Shown one piece after another: positions 46,062 through 55,824 of a DNA stretch of 64,000 nt; position 1 is the first letter of the stretch, and every line of letters begins with the position of its first letter. The DNA lies in contig NZ_BAGC01000023.1 in NCBI RefSeq assembly GCF_000308655.1, positions 46,651 through 110,650 of the forward strand, written 5' to 3'. This stretch comes from Nocardia niigatensis NBRC 100131. GTDB taxonomy: Bacteria > Actinomycetota > Actinomycetes > Mycobacteriales > Mycobacteriaceae. The position numbers and the translations under genes were made by a program. The notes beneath the pieces were generated by a model. The model ran no database searches. It saw only the letters and a list, made by a program, of their open reading frames with translations, and was not told the DNA's origin.

Positions 46062-49000
46062 GTGACCGACGTGTTGGAGAAGGCGGGGCAGGATTCCGCC
46101 GGGAGTGCTGGTGCCGAACCCGAGAGAAGGATTCGAGGGGGATGGGCTCGGCCGCTCGCTCTGATCGCCGGTGTGGTCGCGGTGCTGGCGGCGCTGGCGG
46201 TGCCGTTCCTGCCGGTCCGCGTGGATCACACGACACTGGCTTGGCCGCAGGGGAATTCGGCGCAGAGCATCGAGGCTCCGCTGGTGACCTACGCGCCGGT
46301 GGACTTCGATGTCAGCATCCCCTGTTCGGCGGTGACGGAGCTGGGTTCGAAGGGCGGCACGCTGGCCGCCACCGCCCCCAACGGCGCACCGGACCTGGAG
46401 AAGTACGGCTTCGTGGCCCGGGTCACGGCGGCGTCCACCACCGACGGTGTGACCACGCCCGCCAAACTGGAAGCGATTCTGCACCACAAGACGCTGGTCA
46501 GCGTCCCGGTCGAGCAGCTGGGCGCGGGCTGCGTGCTCACCGTGCACTCCGATTTCACCTCCTCCACCGCGGAGCTGAGTGGTTCCACGACCGCGCCGGT
46601 CACCCTGAACGGTGACTATCGGCCGCAGCTGGTCGGCATCTTCAGCGACCTGACCGTCTCCGACGGCGCCAAGGTCACCGCACAGGTGGACAGCCGCTTC
46701 ACCTCGACGCCGAGCACGATCAAGCGGATCGCCATCTGGACCGCCGTCGTCGGCGCCCTCGTCGCCCTGTTCGCGCTGTTCCGGCTGGACCGTCTCGACG
46801 GCCGTCGCGCGCGCCGCTTCCTGCCGCAGCACTGGTGGACCTTCAAGCCGGTCGACGCCGTGGTGCTGGGCACACTGATCCTCTGGCATTTCATCGGCGC
46901 GACCACCTCCGACGACGGCTACCAGTACGGCATGGGCCGGGCCTCGATCCACGCCGGCTACATGGCCAACTACTTCGGCTACTTCGGTGTCCCCGAAACG
47001 CCGGTCGGCACACCGTATTACGACCTCATCGGCCACATGGCGCAGGTCAGCCCGGCCAGCGTGTGGATGCGCCTGCCGGCCCTGCTGGCGGGCATCGTGA
47101 TCTGGCTGGTGCTCAGCCGTGAGGTGATTCCCCGCCTGGGCGCGCGCATCCGCCGCGACCGGATCGCGGTGTGGACCGGCGCGCTGGGCTTCCTGGCGGT
47201 CTGGCTGCCGTACAACAACGGCCTGCGCCCGGAACCGCTGGTGGCGCTGGGCGTCCTGCTCACCTGGGTTTCGGTGGAGCGGGCCATCGCGACCGGCCGG
47301 CTGCTGCCCTACGGCGTGGCCATCATGATCGGCGCGTTCACCTGTACGGTCGGCCCATCCGGCATCATCTGTTTCGCGCCGTTGCTGGCCGGTATCCGGC
47401 CGGCCTGGCGGATCCTCGACAAGCGCGCGACCGTGCTGGGCAGGCCGACCGCACCCGATGCGAACGCCGTCGCCATCCTGAAGTCCCGTTTCGGCGCCTA
47501 CCTGACCCTCGCCGCCCCGCTGGCGGCGGCCGGTGCGGTGGTGCTGGCCATCATGTTCTGCGATCAGCCGCTGTCATCGATGTTCGAGATGAGCCGGGTG
47601 CACACGGCGGTCGGCCCGGACGTGCACTGGGACGGCGAATACATCCGCTACCAGTATCTGTTCATGCCCACCATCGACGGGTCGCTGTCGCGTCGCTTCG
47701 GTATGGTCGCCTTCTGGATCGGCCTGCTGGTGAGTGTGTTCGCGTTGCTGCGCAAGGGCGGCCGGATTCCGTTCACCGCGCCGGGTCCGGTGCGGCGGGT
47801 GCTGGGGACCGGCTTCGGCATCATGCTGCTGATGATGTTCACCCCCACCAAGTGGACCCACCACAACGGCATTTATGCCGGAATCGCCGGTGTCGTGGCG
47901 GTTTTGGCCGCCGTGGCGGTGGGGCCGCGGGTGATGCGCTCGCCGCGCAACCGCGCGCTGTTCGCCGCGGTGATGGCCTTCGCGCTGGCTGTCTCCTTCT
48001 CCAGTTGGAATGGCTACTGGTACGTCTCCAACTGGGCCATCTCATGGAACGACAAGCCACCGGTGCTGGCCGGGATCGGAGTCGCGAAGATCTTCCTCGC
48101 GATCACGGTGGCGCTGCTGGCGCTGGCCGGCTGGTTCCATGTGCGCGCGCCGGAACAGCCCGGCCCGCACCGGATCTCGAAGCTGGGCTGGCGCTTCGTG
48201 GCGATTCCGCCGCTGACCGTGGCGGCCGCGTTCATGGTGCTGTTCGAGGTGGGCTCGCTGGCCAAGGGCGCGGTCGCGCAGTACCCGGCGTACTCGCTGG
48301 CGCGCTCGAATGTGGATGCGGTGGCGGGTAAGCCGTGCGGCCTGGCCCGCGACGTGCTGGTCGAGACGGACCCGAACCAGGGAATGCTGAAGCCGCTCAA
48401 CGGCGATGCGCTCGGCACCTTCACCGCGGACGCGGTCGGCTTCTCGCCCAAGGGCGTGTCCACCGACCTGCGCCTCGACGACGAGGCCGACACCGGCGGC
48501 AGCGTGTCCAGCGCGGTCAGCAACCGCAGCAACGGCACGGTCGACGGAACAACCACGGCGCCACTGCCTTTCGGTCTGGACACCAGCACCCCGGTGCTGG
48601 GCAGCTACGGCAGCAGCGAGGCGGTCTCGACCATGACCACGGGCTGGTACGCGCTGCCCGGTCAGCAGGACCGGTCCGGCATCATCGCCCTCACCGCGGC
48701 CGGCCGCATCCGCTCGGCCGACAAGGACGGCGTCGTGACCCCCGGCCAGCAGGTCGAGGTCGAGTACGGGGTGCCGGGTGCCGATGGCGCCGTCGAACCC
48801 CAGGGCCGCATCATGCCCATCGATATCGGTCCCGCGCCGACCTGGCGCAATCTGCGGGTGCCGCTGAGCGATATTCCGGTGCAGGCCACCGCGATTCGCG
48901 TGGTGGCCGAGGATCGGGACAGTGATCCCAAGCAGTGGGTGGCTCTCACCCCGCCGCGCATTCCGCAGACGGTGACGCTGGAGGACTACGTCGGCCGGGA

Positions 49001-49361
49001 CAAGCCGGTGCTGCTGGATTGGGAAGTGGGCCTGCAGTTCCCGTGCCAGCGGCCCTTCGATCACCTCGACGGTATCGCCGAGGTGCCCGACTACCGCATC
49101 ATGCCCGACCGCGGCGGCGCGGCCATGACCACGCTGTGGCAGAGCCACGACGGTGGTGGCGCCCTGGGCTGGAGTTCGATGCTGCTGCGTCCGGTCACCC
49201 TGGCGACCTACCTGGACCATGACCCGCGCATGGATTGGGGCGAACTGCAGCGGCTCGAGCGGATCGACCGCTCGGCGCAGACCGCCAAGCCGGTGGTGAC
49301 CACCGACACCCGCACCGGTCTGTGGAACCCCGGTCCGATCAATGTGACGGGCTGGCAGTAG
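46062..49361 (+). CDS. Emb-type arabinosyltransferase
   Basis: 1099-aa GT-C arabinosyltransferase of the EmbA/B/C family, using decaprenyl-phospho-arabinose to build arabinan of arabinogalactan or lipoarabinomannan; mycobacterial members are ethambutol targets. An N-terminal transmembrane helix and jelly-roll domain precede the membrane core. The catalytic DDx pair is D284-D285 in TSDDGYQYG. About 13-15 helices follow, then the large C-terminal carbohydrate-binding domain (from SLARSNVDAVAGKPCG). Unlike the mycobacterial embCAB operon it stands alone, between two terminators. Whether it is EmbB- or EmbC-like needs a tree. Confidence 0.93.
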   Translation: MTDVLEKAGQDSAGSAGAEPERRIRGGWARPLALIAGVVAVLAALAVPFLPVRVDHTTLAWPQGNSAQSIEAPLVTYAPVDFDVSIPCSAVTELGSKGGTLAATAPNGAPDLEKYGFVARVTAASTTDGVTTPAKLEAILHHKTLVSVPVEQLGAGCVLTVHSDFTSSTAELSGSTTAPVTLNGDYRPQLVGIFSDLTVSDGAKVTAQVDSRFTSTPSTIKRIAIWTAVVGALVALFALFRLDRLDGRRARRFLPQHWWTFKPVDAVVLGTLILWHFIGATTSDDGYQYGMGRASIHAGYMANYFGYFGVPETPVGTPYYDLIGHMAQVSPASVWMRLPALLAGIVIWLVLSREVIPRLGARIRRDRIAVWTGALGFLAVWLPYNNGLRPEPLVALGVLLTWVSVERAIATGRLLPYGVAIMIGAFTCTVGPSGIICFAPLLAGIRPAWRILDKRATVLGRPTAPDANAVAILKSRFGAYLTLAAPLAAAGAVVLAIMFCDQPLSSMFEMSRVHTAVGPDVHWDGEYIRYQYLFMPTIDGSLSRRFGMVAFWIGLLVSVFALLRKGGRIPFTAPGPVRRVLGTGFGIMLLMMFTPTKWTHHNGIYAGIAGVVAVLAAVAVGPRVMRSPRNRALFAAVMAFALAVSFSSWNGYWYVSNWAISWNDKPPVLAGIGVAKIFLAITVALLALAGWFHVRAPEQPGPHRISKLGWRFVAIPPLTVAAAFMVLFEVGSLAKGAVAQYPAYSLARSNVDAVAGKPCGLARDVLVETDPNQGMLKPLNGDALGTFTADAVGFSPKGVSTDLRLDDEADTGGSVSSAVSNRSNGTVDGTTTAPLPFGLDTSTPVLGSYGSSEAVSTMTTGWYALPGQQDRSGIIALTAAGRIRSADKDGVVTPGQQVEVEYGVPGADGAVEPQGRIMPIDIGPAPTWRNLRVPLSDIPVQATAIRVVAEDRDSDPKQWVALTPPRIPQTVTLEDYVGRDKPVLLDWEVGLQFPCQRPFDHLDGIAEVPDYRIMPDRGGAAMTTLWQSHDGGGALGWSSMLLRPVTLATYLDHDPRMDWGELQRLERIDRSAQTAKPVVTTDTRTGLWNPGPINVTGWQ

Positions 49362-49371
49362 TCACCATGAG

Positions 49372-49434
49372 GGCCCGGCGGTAGCCGCCGGGCCACCGCG
49401 ATCCGCACCCGTTTCCTTGTCGGAACGGGTGCGG
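49372..49434. terminator. double hairpin after the arabinosyltransferase gene
   Basis: First stem: GGCCCGGCGG (49372-49381) with CCGCCGGGCC (49385-49394). Second stem: CCGCACCCGTT (49403-49413) with AACGGGTGCGG (49424-49434). It lies between convergent genes and can serve both. Confidence 0.75.
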
Positions 49435-49470
49435 AGGTGTTTTCGGGGGAGGACCGTGGATGGTCCGTGC

Positions 49471-50175
49471 CTACGGGCCGGCCGCGCCCTGAAGCTTGCG
49501 TACCTGCGCCGCGGTCATGGCACTGAGCTGCTGCGGGTCGGGTTCCTTCGCGTCAGAGTAGGCGATCTGCACGACCGTCGAACCGACGAGCGTGATGCTG
49601 ACGTCCGTGTAGAGCGTGAGCCCGTCACTGGTGGTGCGCACCTGGAAGGCGGTCGATCCGTCACCGGCCTGCGGCTGATTCAAACCGCCCAGCTGGAATT
49701 CGACCTTCGTATTGTCGGCATCCTTACCGGAGTACTTGGTGCAGCCCGGCAGCAGCGACTGGACAGCGGAAAAGGCTTGCGCCGCCCCGCCGTTCGCGTA
49801 GGACGCGGCATCGATGTCGACACTGGCGAAGCTGGGCCCGCCGAACTGGGCCGCGGCCTGCGCCGCCGACCCCGGAGCCTGAGTGGCGATGGTCGCCAGC
49901 ACATTCCCGCACGGAGCCGGATCGGTCTTGGCGCCCGCCCCGCCGGAACTGCCCGGCGGTGGATCGTCGAGCGCGGTGAATCCCTTGGGCATCGCGGTGA
50001 CGTCCAGCAGATCCATGCGCAGCGTGAACTGGTCGAGCACCGCTGCGCCGCCGGGCTTCCCGGACGGTTTCACGGCCGGTCCCAGGGTCGGGAGCGTGGG
50101 CGCGGAGTCCTTGTGGCTGCCGCAGGCGGTGGCGGACAGGGCCAGGACCCCGGTCAGCAGCGCCAACCGCGTCAC
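49471..50175 (-). CDS. secreted lipoprotein of unknown function
   Basis: 234-aa lipoprotein with signal LALLTGVLALSATAC and a lipobox at about residue 20. No family confidently recognised. The mature part has a Pro/Gly-rich linker and a compact domain with two cysteines (DPAPCGNVLATI and LLPGCTKYSG), recalling PknH-sensor-type or DUF3558-type exported domains in layout. The GTG start at 50175 overlaps the upstream gene's stop (GTGA). GTG 50184, closer to GGAGG, is an alternative. The overlap suggests that the two lipoproteins work together. Confidence 0.72.
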   Translation of the reverse strand: MTRLALLTGVLALSATACGSHKDSAPTLPTLGPAVKPSGKPGGAAVLDQFTLRMDLLDVTAMPKGFTALDDPPPGSSGGAGAKTDPAPCGNVLATIATQAPGSAAQAAAQFGGPSFASVDIDAASYANGGAAQAFSAVQSLLPGCTKYSGKDADNTKVEFQLGGLNQPQAGDGSTAFQVRTTSDGLTLYTDVSITLVGSTVVQIAYSDAKEPDPQQLSAMTAAQVRKLQGAAGP

Positions 50176-51179
50176 GCGCCCCACTGCACCTCCGTGCGCA
50201 GGGTCTGGCGCAGTGTCACCGAGCTGCGGGGGTCGCGGTAGGTCTGGTTGCCGCCGACCTCGACCTTGCCGGAAACCGGTAGCGGCAGGCCGAGATCCAC
50301 CGCGATGGTGCCGGTGCCGTGCATGAGGTAGTCGACGATCTCCAGCTGGCCCGCCTCGTTGGGCAGATGCCAGACAGTGGATTTCGGAGTCTGCACCACA
50401 TTCAGTTCGATGGTGAGCTGGTTGCCTTCGCGCGAGGTGAGGGTGCAGGTGGTGACCTGCTCCAGCGGCACGCTGCCGGAAACCTGTTGCCGCACCGTCC
50501 ACACCGCGCCCACACCGACGTCGTCGGACGGGAAGGCGATGGACTGGTACACGGCCTGATAGAACGCCTGCTCCAGCGCGGCGCGCGCGGAGTCGGAGGT
50601 GGCGGGCTGGGGTGCCAGCTTCATCGCGGTGATCGCGCCCAGGTCGCTGACATCGAAGCCGACCCGGGATCCGTCCGCGGGCAGCAGCGCCTTGGCGAGG
50701 GTCGGGTCGGGGGAGGTGACATTGCCGACGGTGAGTTCCACCCCGTCGCTGCCGGACTGCGCGGTGAGCGGGATGGTCACCGAGGGCGGGGAGATGTCGC
50801 GCAGCGCCTGCTGATTGATCTGCTGCTCGATGTGGTGGTCGGTACGCAGCGTGACCTGCTGGGTGGCGCCGGTCTCGAGAGTGCGGCGCAGCGGCGAGCG
50901 GGGTGCGGCGCCCGGGTCGACGACGGTGGTGGTTACCGCCTCGATGGGCATGGTGACCTCTTTGTTGATGCCCGCCGGTTCGGAGCCGTCGGCCTCGGCC
51001 GTGGTCTCGGCGCGATCGCTGCAGCCGACGCCGAACGCGGTGAGCGTCACCGCGAGAACCAGGAGCAGGACCCCCGAGCGTGTGGTGCGCGTACCCGGCC
51101 CGCGCCGTGGCGGGCGCGGGAGGCCGGAACAGCGTGCGGTGGCGTTCGCCGAGCTGGGGGAGGAAGACAACACCGTCAC
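50172..51179 (-). CDS. secreted lipoprotein (DUF6263-like)
   Basis: 335-aa exported protein. A long basic N-region is followed by a hydrophobic stretch ([19 protein letters not shown]) with lipobox GVGC. The mature part is beta-rich with repeated threonine-rich strands ([32 protein letters not shown]), like the DUF6263 family of actinobacterial lipoproteins. Function unknown. GTG 51179 is preceded by a TAACCT box 7 nt upstream, so it appears leaderless; the longer frame to 51263 is then excluded. It is divergent from lspA, whose product matures lipoproteins. Confidence 0.72.
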   Translation of the reverse strand: MTVLSSSPSSANATARCSGLPRPPRRGPGTRTTRSGVLLLVLAVTLTAFGVGCSDRAETTAEADGSEPAGINKEVTMPIEAVTTTVVDPGAAPRSPLRRTLETGATQQVTLRTDHHIEQQINQQALRDISPPSVTIPLTAQSGSDGVELTVGNVTSPDPTLAKALLPADGSRVGFDVSDLGAITAMKLAPQPATSDSARAALEQAFYQAVYQSIAFPSDDVGVGAVWTVRQQVSGSVPLEQVTTCTLTSREGNQLTIELNVVQTPKSTVWHLPNEAGQLEIVDYLMHGTGTIAVDLGLPLPVSGKVEVGGNQTYRDPRSSVTLRQTLRTEVQWGA

Positions 51180-51186
51180 GTCGAAC

Positions 51187-51192
51187 AGGTTA
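51187..51192 (-). promoter_or_regulatory. -10 box of the lipoprotein operon
   Basis: TAACCT on the minus strand, 7 nt before GTG 51179, implies a leaderless transcript for the two-gene lipoprotein operon. Confidence 0.5.
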
Positions 51193-51283
51193 CGACGCGT
51201 TCCTGAAAAACAGCTGGGATCCCGTGGGGCCGTGGTTTCGGGGCGTTCAGAGGGCCCGGACATGGATAGGGAATGATGTCAGG

Positions 51284-51880
51284 GTGAGTACCGACCTGCC
51301 GCGCGAATTCGGCGCAGAGGAACCAGACACGTCACCCGGGGAGAGCGTTCCCCCGGCGCAGCCGTTGCGCCTGCCGGTGCTGCTGGTCATCGCGGCGGTC
51401 CTGCTGGGTCTGGATCTGCTGACCAAGACCATCGTGGTCGCGACCATGACCCCCGGTCGGCCGATCGATCTCATCGGCGACACGGTGCGCCTGACCCTGG
51501 TCCGCAATCCGGGCGCGGCGTTCTCCATGGCCACCGGCATGACCTGGCTGCTGACCCTGGTCGCGGCGGCCGTGGTGATCGGTGTCATCCGCATCGGCCG
51601 GACCCTGCGTTCGCTGCCGTGGGCCATCGGCCTGGGCATGGTGCTGGGCGGCGCGCTCGGCAATCTCATCGACCGCTTGTTCCGCGCGCCGGGCCCGCTG
51701 CAGGGCCATGTGGTGGATTTCGTGGCTGTCGGCTGGTGGCCGGTGTTCAATGTGGCCGACTCGTCGATCGTGTGCGGCGCCATTCTGCTGGTGGCCCTGA
51801 CCGTGTTCGGGTTCGAACCCGACGGCACCCGCATGCATCGGCAGTCGGCGGCGTCGAGCGCGGAGGGGAAGACAGCATGA
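51284..51880 (+). CDS. lspA: lipoprotein signal peptidase II
   Basis: 198-aa membrane aspartyl protease that removes signal peptides from diacylated prolipoproteins. An N-terminal cytosolic tail of about 30 residues precedes four transmembrane helices. The catalytic Asp pair is in [21 protein letters not shown] and [22 protein letters not shown] is also conserved. GTG 51284 starts the reading frame. The stop overlaps rluD as ATGA, the same pairing as Rv1539-Rv1540. Confidence 0.95.
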   Translation: MSTDLPREFGAEEPDTSPGESVPPAQPLRLPVLLVIAAVLLGLDLLTKTIVVATMTPGRPIDLIGDTVRLTLVRNPGAAFSMATGMTWLLTLVAAAVVIGVIRIGRTLRSLPWAIGLGMVLGGALGNLIDRLFRAPGPLQGHVVDFVAVGWWPVFNVADSSIVCGAILLVALTVFGFEPDGTRMHRQSAASSAEGKTA

Positions 51881-52803
51881 GGGAGACTCGCAGCATGCCG
51901 GTGCCCGATGGGCTGGACGGCATGCGAGTGGATGCCGGGCTGTCGCGGCTGCTCGGGCTGTCGCGGACCGCGGTGGCCTCGATGGCCGAGGAGGGCGCGG
52001 TTCAGCTCGACGGTGTCGCGGCCGGCAAGTCGGACCGGTTGACCGCCGGGGCCTGGCTGGAGGTCGAATTCCCCGAGCCCAAGCGGGAACTCACGGTGGA
52101 GGCGACTCCCGTGGAGGGGATGAAGATCCTCTACGCCGATGACGACATCGTGGCCGTCGACAAACCCGTTGGGGTGGCGGCGCATACGGGTGTCGGCTGG
52201 ACCGGACCCACCGTGGTGGGCGGCCTGGCGGCCATGGGCTACCGCATCTCGACCTCGGGAGCCCATGAGCGGCAGGGCATCGTGCACCGGCTGGACGTCG
52301 GCACCTCGGGCGTGATGGTGGTGGCGCAGTCCGAGCATGCCTACACGCAGCTCAAGCGGGCGTTCAAGTACCGGACCGTGGACAAGCGGTATCACGCGCT
52401 GGTGCAGGGTCATCCGGATCCGAGCAGCGGCACCATCGACGCGCCCATCGGTCGCGCTCGCGGCAACGACTGGAAGTTCGCGGTCACCGCGGACGGCCGT
52501 CCGTCGGTGACCCACTACGACACCGTCGAGGCGTTCCAGTCCGCGAGCCTGCTCGACATCCACCTGGAAACCGGTCGCACCCACCAGATTCGTGTGCACT
52601 TCTCGGCCATCCGCCACCCCTGCTGCGGCGACCTGACCTACGGCGCGGACCCGCGGCTGGCCGAACGTCTCGGGCTGGAACGGCAGTGGCTGCACGCCCG
52701 CCAGCTGGGCTTCAACCACCCCGCCGACGGCCGCTGGATCGAGATCACCAGTGAGTACCCCGCCGATCTGGAGCACGCCCTCGACGTCCTGCGCGCGCAC
52801 TGA
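51877..52803 (+). CDS. rluD: RluA/RluD-family pseudouridine synthase
   Basis: 308-aa RNA pseudouridine synthase. An S4-like RNA-binding region ([32 protein letters not shown]) precedes the catalytic domain, whose motif is [14 protein letters not shown] with the nucleophilic Asp. [19 protein letters not shown] and LHARQLGF are further family blocks. It probably modifies helix 69 of 23S rRNA. ATG 51877 overlaps the lspA stop; ATG 51895 is a possible internal start. Confidence 0.93.
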   Translation: MRETRSMPVPDGLDGMRVDAGLSRLLGLSRTAVASMAEEGAVQLDGVAAGKSDRLTAGAWLEVEFPEPKRELTVEATPVEGMKILYADDDIVAVDKPVGVAAHTGVGWTGPTVVGGLAAMGYRISTSGAHERQGIVHRLDVGTSGVMVVAQSEHAYTQLKRAFKYRTVDKRYHALVQGHPDPSSGTIDAPIGRARGNDWKFAVTADGRPSVTHYDTVEAFQSASLLDIHLETGRTHQIRVHFSAIRHPCCGDLTYGADPRLAERLGLERQWLHARQLGFNHPADGRWIEITSEYPADLEHALDVLRAH

Positions 52804-52817
52804 TCGGAGTCTCGCAA

Positions 52818-53480
52818 GTGGATGCGCTGACGCCGCGCCGCGTCGGGATCGCCACGGCCGTGGTGCTTTTCGCGATCCTGATCGTGGTGCTGGGCTGGGC
52901 CATCCCGCCCAGGTCGGCAGTCATCTCCTCGGACCGGCTGGGTCCGGAGAGCAGTGAACCGGTGGGCCACTACCTGGAGCGGGCCCGGACGTCCTTGCAG
53001 GGCACCGACTCCGGCGGGCATTGGGCATTGCTGACGTTCTCCGAGGGCATCACCGCCGACCGCATCCCGGAATTCAATGGCGGCCTGCGTATTTCGGAAG
53101 TCGACTACCACGTGGCCGTCGACCGGGTGGCGACGCCGATCATCGGCATCGGTGTGCCTGCCGGTGACGCGGTGGCCGTGGCATCGGTGAAATCGGCGGC
53201 CGCTCAGATGGATTCGACGCCCACCTTCGACGACCGCTCCACCCGGGTGAAGAACCTGGTGGCAGGCCGCCTGCGCGCCAACTGCGCGTGTGTCGTCGCC
53301 CTCGTCCTGCATGGCACCTTGGATCAACTCCGGACGCTGGCCGCGCACCCGGGAGTGCGCGCCGTCGAGGCACTGCCTGCCGACGCGTCAGCGGATGTCT
53401 TCGCGGTCTCTCCGCTCCTGCCCGAACAACTCGAGTCCGCCGGCCCACCCTCCGACGATGGTCCCGTGCCCGACAACTGA
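52818..53480 (+). CDS. membrane-anchored protein of unknown function
   Basis: 220-aa protein with a single N-terminal transmembrane helix (about residues 8-29, ATAVVLFAILIVVLGWAI) and an extracytoplasmic domain of about 190 residues. I do not recognise the family. Two cysteines close together (ANCACVV) could be redox-active or form a tight disulfide. GTG 52818 follows GGAG, 15 nt after rluD, so it is probably in the lspA-rluD operon. The C-terminus is acidic and Pro-rich. Confidence 0.7.
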   Translation: MDALTPRRVGIATAVVLFAILIVVLGWAIPPRSAVISSDRLGPESSEPVGHYLERARTSLQGTDSGGHWALLTFSEGITADRIPEFNGGLRISEVDYHVAVDRVATPIIGIGVPAGDAVAVASVKSAAAQMDSTPTFDDRSTRVKNLVAGRLRANCACVVALVLHGTLDQLRTLAAHPGVRAVEALPADASADVFAVSPLLPEQLESAGPPSDDGPVPDN

Positions 53481-53600
53481 GCTGGTCCAGGTCCCGGGGC
53501 TGAGTCCGACCCGAGTCGTGGAAACCTCTCGCGCAGCCGGCGCGTCGGGAGGTCGGTCCACGGGCGGGCTGATGATCCTGCTGCTGGTCGGCCGGTTTGT

Positions 53601-54383
53601 ATGTCTCCATCGGTATGTGGCGGATGGAGACCGGGTGCGGTGACATCCCGCCGCGCGTGGCAGAGCGTCCGGGAAATGTTCCCGTATGTTCGTGGGGTCA
53701 TGGTGATCTTTCTGCTGGCGCTCGCGGGCTTCGCCTTTCTGGACTCGCTGGATGTGCTGCTGGTCGGTGTCACGACGGCGGTGGTCTATGACAGCCGGTT
53801 GAGTCGCCGGTCGCCGGTGCCGGGCGCACTGAGCTTTCTGGCCGGAGTGTTCGCCGTCACAACGGCTTTCGGCATCGCGTTCGTGCTCGGCCTCGGATTT
53901 CTCACCGACCGGGTCAGCTTCGACATCACTCCGACGGTTCGCTACTGGGCGGAGCTGCTCATCGGCGTGATCCTGCTCGTGCTCGGTGGTCTGCGCTTGT
54001 CGCGGGAGGGCGGGACCGCGGTCCCGCCGTGGGCGCTGGAAGCGCGGCGCAGGCCCTTGCTGCTGGGTCTCGTGGGCGTCGCGATCGGGCTGGGGCAGGC
54101 CCCGACCGCGGTGCCGTATCTGGCAGCGCTGGCCATGATCTCGGCCCGCGATCCGCATCCGTCGATGTGGCCGCTGATCATTGTCGGATACTGCCTGATC
54201 GCGCTCCTGCCGCCGGCGCTGATCCTGGTCACCTCGACCCTGAAATCGAGCCGCGCCCGGCGCTTCTATCGCGGGCTGGTCCGCAGCCTGAAGCGCTTCG
54301 GTCCGCTGTCGGTCCGCATCCTGCTGCTACTTGCCGGTGCGGCGCTGATCGTCGACGCGCTGGTGCACCATGCCTCGCTCTAG
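53601..54383 (+). CDS. GAP/LysE-like membrane protein
   Basis: Membrane protein of up to 260 aa with about six transmembrane helices, resembling the actinobacterial GAP (Sap, sulfolipid-1-addressing) family, which includes exporters of glycolipids. Landmarks are LALAGFAFLDSLDVLLVGVTTAVVYDSR near the N-terminus and GQAPTAVPYLAALAM in the second half. The start is uncertain: ATG 53676 or 53700 gives a protein beginning just before the first helix and fits the family better than ATG 53601. Gene ends 27 nt before the HNH remnant. Confidence 0.7.
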   Translation: MSPSVCGGWRPGAVTSRRAWQSVREMFPYVRGVMVIFLLALAGFAFLDSLDVLLVGVTTAVVYDSRLSRRSPVPGALSFLAGVFAVTTAFGIAFVLGLGFLTDRVSFDITPTVRYWAELLIGVILLVLGGLRLSREGGTAVPPWALEARRRPLLLGLVGVAIGLGQAPTAVPYLAALAMISARDPHPSMWPLIIVGYCLIALLPPALILVTSTLKSSRARRFYRGLVRSLKRFGPLSVRILLLLAGAALIVDALVHHASL

Positions 54384-54409
54384 GCGGTGATGATGCCGAG
54401 GAGTCGGCT

Positions 54410-54850
54410 GTGGGTGTCGGCGTCGGCGGTGGCAAGCAGGCCGTGCGGGGGAGCGTGGATCTCGGTCGCTGCGAGCGACTGGCCAGCCCGGCGCAGCGTC
54501 TGGCGTTGATCGCTCGTGACAAGGGCTGCACCCGGCCGGGTTGTGAGACTCCGGCGAGTATGTGCGCGGTGCATCATGTCACCGACTGGGTCGAGGGCGG
54601 GCCCACCGACCTGGACAACCTGACCCTGGCCTGCGACCACTGCCACGCACTGGTCAACGACAGTGCCGAGGGCTGGAAAACCGTTGTGATGGGCAAAGAT
54701 TCCCCATACAGGGGACGCACCGGGTGGATCGCCCCGAGGAGTCTCGACCCCACCGGTATCCCGCGCGTGAACGACAGGCATCACGTCGGGGCGCGGGTCG
54801 CTGCTGCGATCGAATCGAGTTGCCTGGGGTGGGGTTCACGGGCCGCATGA
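54410..54850 (+). pseudogene. HNH endonuclease remnant (DUF222/13E12 family, 5' truncated)
   Basis: Only the C-terminal part of a DUF222-HNH protein remains: LGRCERLASPAQRLALIARDKGCTRPGCETPASMCAVHHV, then WVEGGPTDLDNLTLACDHCHALVND. The Cys/His set of the HNH zinc site is complete. The N-terminal DUF222 domain of about 250-300 residues is absent; the upstream DNA belongs to the GAP-like gene. A GTG at 54410 could in principle start a 146-aa fragment. Family copies are scattered in actinobacterial genomes, often as fragments. Confidence 0.75.
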
Positions 54851-55238
54851 ACTCCCGGCTGCTGGTGTGCTGCTGGCGTGCGCGGGAACCCGGGGAGTGT
54901 GGCCTGGTCGTCTGCCCGACCGGACTTGCGCCGACGCCGGGTTGGGAGCCGCCACCGACGACGGTACCTCCACAAGCCCCACACCTTCAGCGCTCTTCCC
55001 CGAGCCGGACACCGCGACCCCCGGCACAGCCAGCGACCACCCGCCGACCCGTCATGCGGATGCCCCAGCCCTGTGATCCAAGCGAAAACCTCCGGCAGCG
55101 ACATCCACATGCAGGTTCGAAGGCGAGGGGGCTGGAAGCTGAGGGCGCGGCCCCCGGCCCGGCTCCCTCCTCCAGGCATCTTGTGTCCTTTGGTTCTTTG
55201 TCTTTTCGTTCTTCGGCTCTTGGTTCAGTCTGCGGACC
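54851..55238. other. intergenic stretch without a supported gene
   Basis: Follows the HNH remnant. Overlapping plus-strand frames are Pro/Thr/Arg-rich and look like decayed coding or compositional frames. The segment 55183-55230 is unusually T-rich with TTCTTT/TTCGTTC repeats and lies just past the 3' end of the leftward PNPOx-type gene, where it may aid its termination. Confidence 0.5.
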
Positions 55239-55763
55239 TCAGTGCGCGAACTGCCAGCGCGTGGCACCGTGCGGGTCGGTCAGCGCGACCCCGACCGCAG
55301 TGTGAATCGTGAACCGGTAGAGGTACCAGGGCGCAGGCCCGGCACTCTGAGCGCTGTAAGGCGCGGTAACCGAATCGCCGGATCTTTCCGCAGGCCAGCC
55401 GCCCGCGCGGAACATCGCGGTCACCTGATCGATCTCACCAGGATCGACGATCCGATACGCCTCCCCCGACAACACGAGATCGACCTCCGGAAACCGAAAG
55501 GACAACGTGCAGAACGGATTTCCCGCCAGATTGCGGGACTTCTTGCTGCCGGGCCCACTGGTGAAGTACAGCTGCCGCCCAGCTTCGACGCACCCGATCC
55601 CCGCCGAACTCGGTTTCCCCGAAGCACTCACCGTCCCGAGAAACGCCGGTGTCTCGGGCAACCCGATCCCCGCCTCCGCCGCTTTCTGCACCCGATCCCA
55701 CGGCAGCTCCGCCTTGCCGTAGATGTTCAAGTCCTGGGCCGATACCGGATCTGCGAGCATCAT
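55239..55763 (-). CDS. pyridoxamine 5'-phosphate oxidase-fold protein
   Basis: 174-aa split-barrel flavoprotein-like protein of the PNPOx superfamily, which in actinobacteria includes FMN-, heme- and F420-dependent reductases. The core strands are AFLGTVSASGKPSSAGIGCVEAGRQLYFTSGPGSKKSRNLAGNPFCTLSF, a cofactor-phosphate pattern (SKKSRNL). The cofactor cannot be decided from sequence alone. ATG 55763 or the adjacent ATG 55760 starts it. The thioesterase gene ends 61 nt upstream on the same strand. Confidence 0.78.
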   Translation of the reverse strand: MMLADPVSAQDLNIYGKAELPWDRVQKAAEAGIGLPETPAFLGTVSASGKPSSAGIGCVEAGRQLYFTSGPGSKKSRNLAGNPFCTLSFRFPEVDLVLSGEAYRIVDPGEIDQVTAMFRAGGWPAERSGDSVTAPYSAQSAGPAPWYLYRFTIHTAVGVALTDPHGATRWQFAH

Positions 55764-55824
55764 TCCTCCTCGGTGAGCTGATACGAGTCGAGACGGCGCG
55801 AGTCCCCCGGATTCATCGGGCCGA

